A stretch of 64,000 nt of DNA from Pedinophyceae sp. YPF-701. Lineage: Eukaryota; Chlorophyta; Pedinophyceae. Below are positions 35,655-45,784 of the stretch, one piece after another. Made by a program: the position numbers and the translations under genes. The notes under the pieces were generated by a model. The model was not told the origin of the DNA. It did no database searches and saw only the letters and a list, made by a program, of their open reading frames with translations. The stretch spans positions 620,001 through 684,000 of the forward strand of contig CAJZHL010000028.1 of the NCBI GenBank assembly GCA_916048055.1. Direction: 5' to 3'. The number at the start of each line of letters is the position of its first letter. Within the stretch, counting starts at the first letter, position 1.

Positions 35655-38386
35655 ATGAAAAAGCAGGCAACCGCGTCCCGAGCGCCGTCCGTCGGTTGGC
35701 TTCACCGGACAGTCACGGCCTTGTTTGCCACCGCGCTCCTCTCCGCGCTCGTCCCGCCCGCTCTCGCGGCCGTGATAGCCGCCGGCAAGCTCGAGAAGTG
35801 CGTGCGCGACGGCGCGTCGCTCGAAGTGCCCATTGAGTGCCAGGAGAAACTGATCGTCACTGTCGCAGTTGAGAACGGCAACACCCTCGAAACCGAGCAG
35901 CTCGAGGTGCAGCTCTCCTGCGTCAACTCCCCCGACGGACAGTGCCCCTGTAGGTGAGCTCCTCCGCCGGTCCTCGCCCTCCCAGCGCTCATTCGGCCGC
36001 GCACGCGCCCTCCCTCCCTTGCTACCTAGCTGTATCGATGGCTCAGGTCCCCGCACGCTCGCGCGACGAGCCCTGCTCTCTCGGCTCTGCGCGCAGCTGC
36101 AACTACGCGACGGACCCGGGCTGCATCTGCCGGGACGTCCAGGACACGTTCACCGTCACCCTGACGAAGTCCCCCATTTATGCTTCATACCCTCTGGAGT
36201 ACGTCAAGTCCTTCCCGGGCCGCGCGATCGAGGGCATCGTGCGCACGGGCTCCGGCGCGGACGCCGGGCAGTGCGAGGCGGGGGCCCTGTCGAGCAACCC
36301 CACGTGTGGTTGGATCTACGACAAGGACGGCGACCGCGTCGAGGGCAGCCAGGGCTTCTGCTGCGAGTGCGGGGCCAGCAAGACGGTCGAGGACACCTTC
36401 GGGAAGAGCGACGACCGCATCCGCGCGAACGTGAACTGCGACCTGTTCGGGGGGGGACTGTTCCTGGGGGGAGTCCCGGGGAGTGCGCACTGCCTGTACT
36501 TCGACCAGCAGTGGTACCAGGGCTTCGCGGTCGGGGAGGCCGGGCTGCGTTTCGACCTCACCGTGCGTCTGAGGACCAACTCGAGCGATTTCACGGACGC
36601 GGGCGGCCTGGAGGAGCTCGTGCTGGGTCCCTCGCAGCCGTACAAGGTCAGCGAGCGCGGCCTGGTGTCGGCGAAGCTGCTGGGCGACCTCGCGGGGTGA
36701 GTGGAGCGCGAACTACCACCGCAACGATCTCGCGCCTCTCCCTGCACCGGTTGGCGCCGCTGGCGTCTATTTTCGGCTCATCTGTCATCTTCGTGTGGCT
36801 CTCTCTTCCGAGCAGGTACGACCAGCTGCCGGTCCTGTCCGAGCGGTACCTCATGGTGCCGGACCCCGCCGACGGCGACATCCTCACGATGGCGACGCAG
36901 CGCATCGACGAGTGGGTCCTCCTCGACAAGAGCATGGTATCCGTATCCGGGCGCGAGTGCGACAAAGCCGGAACCTCCTTCGAGGCCTTCGCGTCCCAGG
37001 CGAACGCGTGCGGCCGACTCCCTGGCTCCTGCCTGAACGGCCAGATCCTGGATCTCATCGACGAGGACAACGAGCGGATCGCCGAGGGCCGCACACCCTT
37101 GTACAAACTGCGGAGGTACATGGGCGGCAAGCAGCTGCCGCTGGACGTCACGGACGCGCGCGCGCTGCGGCTGCAGCTCCCCGTCGACACGCTCGGGGCC
37201 TCGGTCGTGAGCCTCGACATGCTGGGGGACTCGGTCAGGCTGGTGGTCAACTCCTCCCCTGCGCGCATCGTCAGCGCCAAGGTGTGCCAGTTCGCGAACG
37301 TCGAGTGCGGCGGCTTCGAGGCCTTGACTGAGCGGGGGTACTTGACGGCCGAGGTGGAGAACGAGGGCTACATCGATGCCGGGTTCACGATCTCGGTGCA
37401 CGACTGTTCCGAGAACGTCCGCGAGGTGGAGGCGCGCCGCGCGGACATCAGGGCGAGGTCCGAGGAGGAGTTCGTGTTCGAGCTGTTCGTCGAGGACGAC
37501 AGGCAGGTCGAGCAGCGGGGCTGCAACGTCACCGTGCAGGACTCTCAAGGACAGGTGCGGCCGCTGCGAGGCGTGGCCCGCCGCGCATCGGTGCTCCGCC
37601 GGACGTGCCCACGGGGCTCTGACCGCGTGATCCGCGCCGGTCCTCGCAGGTTACGGACACTCTGCGCGTCACGTTTTTCACCAACGCAACGGACTACACG
37701 GAGAACATCGGGGCGTCGCGCGGCGACGAGAACTTCGACGGCGCCTACGACGCCCGCACGGACCCGTCCTGCGCCGACATGTGCAACCTGCTCGACCTCA
37801 TCTGCAGCTTCGTCAAGGCAAGCCCTTCCGCGCAGTTCACTTCAATTGCGACCGCAGCAAGTGTCGATTTGACGACCCGCTCACCCTGATTCATGCATCC
37901 CCGCTTCTCATCGTTCCGCAGGGCTGCTGGACGCGGTTCTTCCTGGGTCTGCTCACGATTGGACTCATAATCGGGGGCATTTACCTCCTGTATCTGTCCA
38001 TCCGCCGCGGGTGGTGTCTCAAGGCAGCGCGAGCACTCGGCGTCGCCGCCACGGGCACGAAGGAGGAGCGCGAGGAAATGCGCGCCCAGACCGACCGTCG
38101 GAGGCAGAAGCTGGCCGACATGAAGCTCTCAGCCCTGGACATGGAGTATGCACAGGACCGGCGCGGCGGGCGCCACGGCCGCCGGCGCAGGTCCTCGCAC
38201 GACCTCCGGCGCGCGCGCGGCGGCACGTCTAAGGGCCGCGGGCGCCCTCGCGCCTCGAGCCGGCGCACGAGCCGCCGTCGTTTGTCCATGGAGTTTGACC
38301 TACGCCACACGACGGGGGGCATGATGGGGTTCGCGGACACGACGCACCCGCACGTCCCCATGCAGATGTACCGCACAATGGTATGA
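35655..38386 (+). CDS. HAP2: Gamete membrane fusogen HAP2/GCS1
   Basis: Single-pass membrane protein that merges gamete membranes at fertilisation. Five exons (35655-35953, 36097-36696, 36816-37554, 37650-37817, 37922-38386) have closing phases and give 756 residues. A signal peptide spans about residues 20-39 (LFATALLSALVPPALA). Then come IECQEKLIVTVAVENG, CVNSPDGQCPC and, across splice 1, SCNYATDPGCICRD, which mirrors the Chlamydomonas cysteine pattern and fixes that intron. Exon 2 has QGFCCECGASKTVEDTFGKS and RIRANVNCDLFGGG, the region of the arginine-bearing hydrophobic loop. Exon 3 begins with the conserved YDQLPVLSERYLMVPDP domain. The membrane helix is near residues 607-629, followed by a basic Arg/Ser/His-rich tail. 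Intron 4 fits a GC donor (AAG|GCAAGC). Expression in gametes is expected from the family only. Confidence 0.96.
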
Positions 38387-38572
38387 GCTCGTGCAAGCAG
38401 CAACTCGAACCACCAAAACAACTGCAAAGCCTTAGTAAGAAATAACACTATCTTGGGTCGACGTGACACGAGGCGTCGATGTTCTTGCAGTGACTCGTGA
38501 CGCAGTTGTTCTGTGACCAGGTCCCTCACATGTTTCGCCGGCAGCTTCGCGCAGCTCGGCCGCGCACGGCGG

Positions 38573-40715
38573 CTACATGCCAAGCGGGGCTGCCAGCAGG
38601 GCACTCCCAGAAGAGCTGACGGTGCGAGCTAGGATCTGAATAGCAAGCGCCATGCAAGCCGCCGCCACGACCCACACGCGGTCCGACACCGGCAGGGACG
38701 CCGCGACGGGCGCTGCGACCGTCCGCGGCTGCGTCTCCGTCACCTCCACGCCCGCCGCCGCCGCATCGCTTGCTGCCGCGATCGCGCACGGCCGTGCTGC
38801 GACGTGCGTGTCCGCCGGCTTCTTGGCCGGTGATGCGTAGACCCCGCGCCCCGCCAGCGCGGCCGCCGGGTCGCCTGCGGCCCCATCGCTGCCTGCCGCC
38901 GCGTCGGCGCGTTTTGCGTCAGCGGTCGGGCTGCGGGCGCTGGGCACACGCCGCCGCATGAGCAGCGCCGGCACCTCTTCGGGCTGCACGGCGTGCACCT
39001 TGGAGCGCGTCTGCGGGTGCAGCATCGACTTGAGCGCCCGGACGTGGTAGCCAGACCACCGGGGGGGTGCTACGAGGTACAACGCGCCGAGTCGGGCAGG
39101 GTACGCCTGGGACAGCAGCGGGATGAGGTTGTTGCGCAGCGTCACGAGCAGCCGCGTCGCGTTCACGAGCGTCAGCCCCTCGCACGACACCAGCACCGTG
39201 ATCGTGTCCGCTCGCGCCGGGGGCCGCCCGAGGCGCCTGCGCACGGCGTGCTCCACCTGCGCGACGACCGCGCGCATGAGCTCGCCCTCCTCCTGCCTCG
39301 GCACGCCCTCGAGCACCGCAGCGAGGTCCACGAACAGCGTCGGTCGTCGCGCCGCCGCGTCGCGCCCGACCCACCGGACCAGCTTCTTGTAGCGCACCAG
39401 CTCGGCCTGCGGCATGAACGTGTACCGCGCCCGCCACTCGAGCATCCCCTTGATCTGCGCCGCCGCCCTGCACGGTCAGTCGCGCTCAGGAGTCTCGTCA
39501 GGTGCGCCTGAGAAGGAGGCATGTGTGGCGCCGGCGGGCGGCGGGGTTGCAGGGGAGGACGCGCCACGCGCACGCAGCGGGGTGGCCGCACTCACTTGTC
39601 GATGGCGTCCTTGCGGGGGTGTCCCTCGATGACGCCGAACGCTGACAGGTGTCGCAGAAACTCCCCCCCCGCGTCGTCGAACAGCCCGGGCGGCGGCGTC
39701 ACGCCGAGCGCCATCAGCTTGCGCCGCAGCTCCGTGATCGCCGCGCGGTACTGCCCCGCCAGTTCCGCGTATCCGATCCGGCCGCGCGCCACCGCAGTGC
39801 TGACGATGTCCACCTCGTGCGAGTGCAGGCCGTTGCCGCCGCGCAGGCCGCGCCGCCGCGCGAGCGCCTGGCGCCGGTGGTGCGCGGCGCGGCAGGCCAC
39901 GCCGACGTCCCAGGCGCTGAGCAGCACGACCGGCGCCCGCATGCTTCCCGCGAGCGCCCGCAGGACCGCAGCACGGCCGCGGGGCGCGCGGGGAGCCGCG
40001 GCGCGGCCGCGCAGGCTGCGAGCGGGAGCGCGAGGGCCGCGGCGCGGGCGGTGTGGTACGCGAGGGGGGCCATGGCGCGCGTGGCGACGAGCGCTGACGT
40101 CTTGGCGAGGAACAGCCCGGGAGCGGCCAGCGGGGCCGCGAGGCTCGCGACGCGCTTGGCGCTCGAGGCCGTGAAGGAGAGGATGCGGAGGGGCGCCGAG
40201 AGGACGGTCGAAAGAAGGCGCGCCGGGCCGAGCGCGCCCGCGGAGCTGCCACGGTGGTTGCCTGCTGCGCCGTGCGCGTCGCGCGCGGCCTTCCTCCGTG
40301 CGCGCCGCGGCCGCGACCCGCTTGGTGCGATGTCTGGCGACCGGCTGCGGCCGGTGCCGCTGCGTTCCGCGTCGCACGGCGCGGCTGCGTCGCCCGCGGT
40401 CGGCAGCACCAGCGCAGGGAGCTCCGGCGTTTCGGGCAGCGCGCTCGAGGCCGTGACGACGTGCGCGCGAGACCCCGGATGGACAGCAGGCGGTCTGAGG
40501 GACGCGCGCGAGGCCGACGCGTCGATGTGGAGCGCGTCCGCGCCCGTGGTCGCCAACCAGTCGCTGCCCTCCAGTTCGTGCGAAACCGGGGCACATTCTG
40601 ACGCGAACGCCGGCGCCATATCGCCGCAGTTCTCTTCGGAGCTGCCGCGCCGCGCCTCGGCGGAATGCTGCGCGGCAGCCTGAGGATTCCCCTTCCCCGG
40701 TCGCTCCCTGGTCAT
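38573..40715 (-). CDS. CRAL-TRIO (Sec14-like) lipid-transfer protein, tail-anchored
   Basis: Likely lipid-binding or transfer protein. The model has three exons (40715-40060, 40015-39596, 39467-38573) with closing phases, about 656 residues. Residues 1-180 are disordered and Ser/Ala/Arg-rich; an Ala/Leu-rich hydrophobic segment follows. The CRAL-TRIO N-terminal helices carry HEVDIVSTAVARGRI and EFLRHLSAFGVIEGHPRKD. The CRAL-TRIO core has KGMLEWRARYTFMP, PTLFVDLAAVLEG, LVSCEGLTLVNA and ALYLVAPPRWSGYHV. The C-terminus is one hydrophobic helix (WVVAAACMALAIQILA) near the end, so the domain is probably held on the cytosolic face of a membrane. The first intron is only 44 bp; a reading-frame error in the sequence is the alternative. 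It is convergent with HAP2 at 186 bp. Confidence 0.78.
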
Positions 40716-41337
40716 CAACGGAAGCCCGAGGATTCCGGACAGACCGGACGCCCGCGACGCTCAGATTCGCGGCCGGGCGAGCGTCATCGTTGAACGGGGC
40801 TCCTGCGACCTATACACGCACGATTGGCGGCGGGGCCACGCGCGCCGCCGAAGCCTCCTAGCTGCGCGACGTTGAGCGACTGTTTGCGGGTCGCAGGGTG
40901 TTCGTGGTCCTCCGAGACGCGCGGCCTGACGTCGAGACGGGGACGCTTGTGCGCGGCGGGACGCGGCGCGCGGCCCTTGGCGACCCCCCGCGCTCGCAGG
41001 TGGGGGACGCGCTGACAGCGAGGACGTCCCACGGTCCGGCGCAGCGAGCGGCGGTCGAGGGTGCGCGGCGCCGCCGTGCGCGCACACGTGCGTGCAGCAT
41101 AGGTGGACCCGAACGTCGCGTCAGCATCTGAGCAGAGCGTGTCTACGCAGAGCATTCGCGCTTGGTTGTGCACTAGCGTCAAGAGAGGGGCGCGCAGGTT
41201 CCCTCGGGGCCTCGCCTGGCACGGGCAGTGCGGCTCGACGCAAGCTCTTGCACGAAAGAGGAGGTTGCTGGGAAGTTCGGGCCCGCAGAGGGCGTGGTGT
41301 GGAGTAGGAGGTACTAGCAGCTGCAAAGTGGCGCAGC
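40716..41337. other. Divergent region between CRAL-TRIO and FAM194-like genes
   Basis: 622 bp between divergent starts, expected to hold both promoters. No motif or repeat was recognised. Confidence 0.5.
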
Positions 41338-43211
41338 ATGACGTCGGTGGACGACGAACAGCAGCACGATGGCGACGTCTCGCTGTTCTATCCATCAGGG
41401 AGGATGGGAGGTGCGCGGTCGCGCCGACCTCTCGCCCGTGCACTTCGCTGCCGCGACGCTCGTACTGCGCGCATGCTGTGCGCGACCGCGGGCGCCGAGG
41501 CGGGCGCGACCCGCGCCCCGGCCCCGGGGGATCCCGGGGCACCTACGATACAGTCTCCCGCGGGCCGTTAGAACGGAACATGCCTTCCCCTCCGCCGCTG
41601 TCCCGCTGGGTGCATGTTGCGCCCGCCTGATGCCTCACCACGCAGCAGCGTCGTGCGCGCGCCGACGCCGGCCTCAGCGATGCCTCTCGCGACGTCTCCG
41701 GGCTCACCGCACCAGCACCGCACGCATCCGAGGTCCGGGCGCGGCGTACCTCGCCTGGAGGCCCCTCGATGCTCGGTTGCCGCACCCGCGCCTCTCGCGC
41801 CTGGCCACGAACAGCGGGCCGCCCAGGGCGCCCGCCGGGGACATGTTCGAGCCATCGCCGTCGAACCGCGCCGCATTCCATCCAGTGCGGCGCTGCGCGT
41901 CCCCCCGGGGCGTGCTTCTTCCCTTGCATCCACATGGCACCAACGCTGCCCCGCGCCGCTCCGGTGGCCCGCCGCGCAGTGACGATAACGCGGAGCAAGG
42001 AGAGCCGGTTCGCGCTCGCGTTCTCCGACACCGACGCGCACGAGATCCTCGTCAGTTTCGACAGCACCGGCGTGGGCGGCGCGTGCTTCCCCGGCGGGCA
42101 CCCGTGGCTCTCGACGACGGCCAAGGGCTACACCGTGTCGGACGAGAAGGGCGCGATCGTTGAGAGCGGGCGCTGGCCGCGCGCGAAGAGCAAGGGCGAG
42201 CTGGTCCGCGCCCTGACCCCGTCGCTGACGGTGCGCTTCGCGTCGCGGCAGGACATCGCGCTCGTGTTCAACACGGACGAGATCCCGCCGCAGACCTTCC
42301 ACATCGGCCAGGTCCTGAAGCGCGAGGGCACGTACCTCGACTACCGCATGACGTCCGTGGGCGGCAAGATGACACTCGACGTGCGGCGCATTCGGGAGAA
42401 GTTCGCCAAGCAGGGCCACCTGTACTCCGCGCCCGGCCCGCACTCGCTCGTCACGGAGCGCCCGGGCCTCGGGAACCTGCGCAAGATGGTCGCGAAGCTC
42501 GGCAAGACGCAGCACATCGACGAGACCCTCCTGGGCGACCTCGACGAGACGCAGCGGCGGCTCCGGAGCATCAACACGGTCAAGACGCCGCTGGACGGGA
42601 CCGTCAAGATGGCCACGAAGCGGCTGCCGCCGCTGGACGACTTCGGGGAGCCCCCGATGACGGACACGATGAAGGACCTGCGGCGGAAACTGCGGCCGCA
42701 ACACGTGACCTATCAGAGCCGGCAGGCGCGGGTGGAGAAGGTCGCGATGGCCGGGCTGGACCACCTGCTGACGGGGGACGAGACGCCGGAGTCGGCGCTG
42801 GTCGTGGTGTGCTGCGTGGCGTCTTGGAACGCGAAACCGTGCGCAGCGGCAACGCAGGCGATGCGCGAGCTGCAGCACGACATCGCGACGCTGGGGGAGG
42901 CCGCGGCGGTCCCGGAGGCGCACGAGCACTCGTGCCCGCTCGTGCTGCGGCTGATGGACGCGTCCGAGGGCAACGGGCTTCGGAAACGGTTCGGGTTCCT
43001 GACGGTGCCGGCGTGGCTGGTGTTCCGGGGCGGGAAGCTGGTGGAGGTGACGAACGACGTGCGGGGCAAGGAGGACCTCAAGGCGCAGATCGCGCGGTGC
43101 CTCGCGAAGGCCGCGCGGGACGAGTACCTGCCGGACGGGTGGCAGGGGAGCCTGGGAGTCAACCCGATGCTGGAAACAATCATGCATCCGGGATTCACAC
43201 TCAGCAACTAG
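41338..43211 (+). CDS. FAM194-domain protein fused to thioredoxin-fold domain
   Basis: Two exons (41338-41410, 41980-43211) with closing phases give 434 residues. The tiny first exon encodes DGDVSLFYPSGRMG, the opening of a FAM194 domain. Exon 2 continues with FALAFSDTDAHEILVSFDST, PGGHPWLSTTAKGYTVSDE and SGRWP, all FAM194 landmarks. The middle is helical and basic. From about residue 300 a thioredoxin-like fold appears: SALVVVCCVASWNAKPC, HSCPLVLRLMDASEG, then KRFGFLTVPAWLVFRGGKLV with the cis-proline. The active site WCxxC is replaced by WNAKPC, leaving one cysteine, so disulfide exchange is unlikely. FAM194 (ERICH6) proteins are poorly characterised and often found in ciliated organisms; a ciliary role is inference. 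Confidence 0.8.
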
Positions 43212-43396
43212 GTTGCGGCGCGCAGGGATCGTGCGCGGATCTCCGCCGCTGCTCGGACCCAGACTCGCCGGGGAGCGGCTGGGCGCGCCAGCGCACGCTT
43301 GCGCTATGGTGTGGTGATGTGACACGAAACTCGCCGCAATTCCGTCACCTGCGCGCTCGCGCCTCGTCTACGCTGAGCCGCGCTGCCCGCCCGCGG

Positions 43397-44378
43397 TCAG
43401 TACCGCGGCACGGAGTTGTCCATCCGCGCGTAAGCGTCGATACCGCCTGACACGTTGGCAACGTTGGAGTACCCCTGCTGCGTCAGGAAGGCGGCCAGCT
43501 GCATGGAGCGGATGCCGTGGTGGCACAGGATGACGTGTTCGCGGGCCTTGTCGGCCTCGGACGCCCCCGCGAAGTCCCCCGCCCAGCTGTTGAACTGACT
43601 CAGGGGGTACAACATAAACCCGGGCAGGGAGGCCGCGTCGTGCTCGCCGGGCTCGCGGACGTCCACGAGCACCGCCTGGTCCGTCCAGGAGGGGTCGCAC
43701 AGACGCTCCTGCGCGCGCGGGTAGCCTGGGCCGGCTCGTTTGCGACGCGTCAACTCGGGACCACGGCGCGCGGGGGGGACGCTGGCGGGCAGGGTCACGA
43801 GGCCGCCGCAGCTACCGAGATGCGGAGAGGGCGCAGGATAGCGCGGTGGTGTGGGGAAGCTGCCCGTCGGTGCTGTGCTTGTACGGCGCGCTGCACAAGG
43901 GCTGCCGTGACAGGACGGAGCTCGGGCGCACCTGTAGTTCCGAGACCGACATGTTGCGGATGGTGGGCTTGGCGCGCTCGCCGACGACGCGGACGAGGTG
44001 GGAGCCGAACTGCGTGTCGACCAGCGCGATGGAGCCCACGTCGGTGGAGAAGGCCGCTTCCTCGAACGCCGGGACCATCTGCCCGCGTGAAATCCATCCG
44101 AGGTCGCCGCCCGCCTTGCCTGAGGGGCATTCCGACATCTCCTTGGCCATGCTAGCGAAGGTTTCGTTCCCCACGGTCGCCGCAAGCGCCTCTGCCCTCT
44201 CGCGTGCATCGCTGCCCTTGAGCAGAATGTGCGACACGCGCCGCTCGGTCTCCGCGGGGCCGCTGGAGCCAGACGACGCAGCTGCTCGCGAGGAGGCAAT
44301 CAGACGCCGCGCCTGGGGCCGGGAGAACGCCCTGTGCGAGGACACGGCGCACCGTCTGCATGCTGCCAGCGCCTGCAT
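43397..44378 (-). CDS. PpiC-rhodanese protein, STR12-like, plastid
   Basis: Two-domain protein of the type of Arabidopsis STR12. Two exons (44378-43932, 43708-43397) join in phase 0 to give 252 residues. The ATG at 44378 opens MQALAACRRCAVSSHRAFSR, a chloroplast transit peptide. The parvulin-type prolyl isomerase domain follows: VSHILLKGSDARERAEALA, SECPSGKAGGDLGWISRGQM and TQFGSHLVRVVGER. The second exon encodes a rhodanese domain: VLVDVREPGEH, LSQFNSWAG and the active-site loop CHHGIRSM with the expected cysteine. The domain border coincides with the intron. Its substrate is unknown in any species I know of. It is divergent from the DnaJ-type zinc-finger gene, also plastid-type, across 390 bp, which might allow shared control. 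Confidence 0.9.
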
Positions 44379-44768
44379 CCTGACGCGGAACTCACAACGA
44401 TACTTGAGGGACAGGCGGCAGGAGCATCGCACCGGGGACTGAGACGCGCGCCGCGACCACCCGCCCCGTCAGGAGCGCGCGGTCAGGCTCGGAGGGAGAC
44501 TCCAGCCTTGCGAGGGGGTCGTCTCGTTCGGGTCGCTCCGGGGGGCTTGAAGGACCATGCCGCGCAGAGCGCATGTAGAAGCTGCGCGGGAGAAGGTCGG
44601 ACGGTTGCTCCGCGCGTCGACCAGTTCCGAAGGAGGACTCGCGCGCTTTGTCGCTGGCCAGGAGTAGTGCTTTCCTGGCGAGCACGCGCGTGTGGGGGGC
44701 TTTCTGGACATCCGAACGGGCTGGAGGCCTGTATCTGATTCAGGACCTCATCGAGCGCCGCGAGACAG
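44379..44768. other. Divergent promoter region of two plastid-type genes
   Basis: 390 bp between the STR12-like gene (minus) and the DnaJ-type zinc-finger gene (plus). Both products look plastid-targeted, so a shared bidirectional promoter is plausible. No motif was identified. Confidence 0.5.
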
Positions 44769-45319
44769 ATGCATTCGCGGGCGCACGTGGCGCCGGCCAC
44801 GCGCTCCGTCTGGGCACTCCAGGCCCCGCGGCAGCCCCGCTGCTCCAAGGTGGTCGCGCGCGCGAGCAGCGACCCGAAGCTCGATGGTCTGAGCGAGGCG
44901 CAGAAGGCGTTCCTGGAGCGCCGCCGGCAGCACCGAGAGAGTGGCTGGAAAGTGCTGCCGATGCCGCCGGAAGCAATGTGCCCTCGGTGTGAGGGGGAGG
45001 GCAACCTGAAATGCCCCGCGTGCAAGGGAACCGGAGTCAACGCAGAAGGTCGGTGCCCTCCCGCATGTGCAACGCGCCGGCTGTGCTTTGCTATCATCAC
45101 GCGTCGCAACAGGTCGGGCCCGGGGTCGCGGAACGCGCAGGTGCGAGCGCCGAGCAGCTGGGAGACGACGTGTACCTGCGCGCTCCCACGAGCTCGTCGG
45201 GCATGTTCATGACGGGCATGCCCTGCTGGATGTGCAAGGGACGGCGGGAGCTGCCGTGCGGGCCGTGCATGGGGCAGGGCGTGAGGGACGCGTTCGACAA
45301 GTACACGACCGAGGACTGA
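44769..45319 (+). CDS. DnaJ-type zinc-finger protein, probably plastid
   Basis: Small protein carrying only the cysteine-rich zinc-finger domain of DnaJ. Two exons (44769-45048, 45141-45319) have closing phases and give 152 residues. The N-terminus (MHSRAHVAPATRSVWALQAP) is a likely transit peptide ending near VVARASS. Four CxxC units follow: CPRCEGEG, CPACKGTG, CWMCKGRR and CGPCMGQG, the third lacking the final glycine. There is no J domain. Plastid proteins of this class (BSD2, PSA2, LQY1 and relatives) act as assembly or thiol factors for Rubisco or photosystems; which one is closest cannot be decided by eye. The C-terminus is DAFDKYTTED. Confidence 0.85.
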
Positions 45320-45784
45320 CGCGGCGCCTCGCGGCGGGGCGCGACGGCGGCACGCTCGCTGTTCGGGGCTTGGATATTGTAATGAACGATGCAAAACAAA
45401 TGAAGATGCAAAGGTGACTCAGGAGCCGCACGGGGGTGGTCGTGCTTGCGGAGGACATGGCAGGTGCGTTGCGGACCTGGTTGCACTCCCGGCCGCTCGA
45501 CACGGCGGCGACGCATCGCTGGAGGAGCGCATCGGATCGCAAGGCAGCTTGGTCATCATGCGTGCGGGTACTCCACCGCGTCGTTGCTCTCGGCCACCCC
45601 GTTCCTCGGTCGGCGTGATCTCCAGTCGACACGTTTCGTCATTCTGATAATTTCGTTACAAAAGCAACTGTGTTGCGAGCGCCGCGATATATGTAGTGCC
45701 CCATACAGGCGGGGCGGCACCGCGGGCCGGCGTTCGCGATCGAGCGCGGCAACCATCCGCACCGGCGCTGGTGGTGTAGAAACA
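45320..45784. other. Convergent 3' flanks with AT-rich patches
   Basis: 465 bp between convergent stops. Two stretches (about 45374-45412 and 45636-45690) are markedly AT-richer than the window average, and are plausible 3' processing regions. Confidence 0.5.

Noticed and set aside
35655-38386. HAP2 locus as a possible virus-derived envelope-like element
   Set aside because: HAP2 shares a fold with some viral fusion proteins, but this locus is a five-exon host gene with a green-algal HAP2 domain order and no element ends or partner genes. Host gene is the simpler reading.
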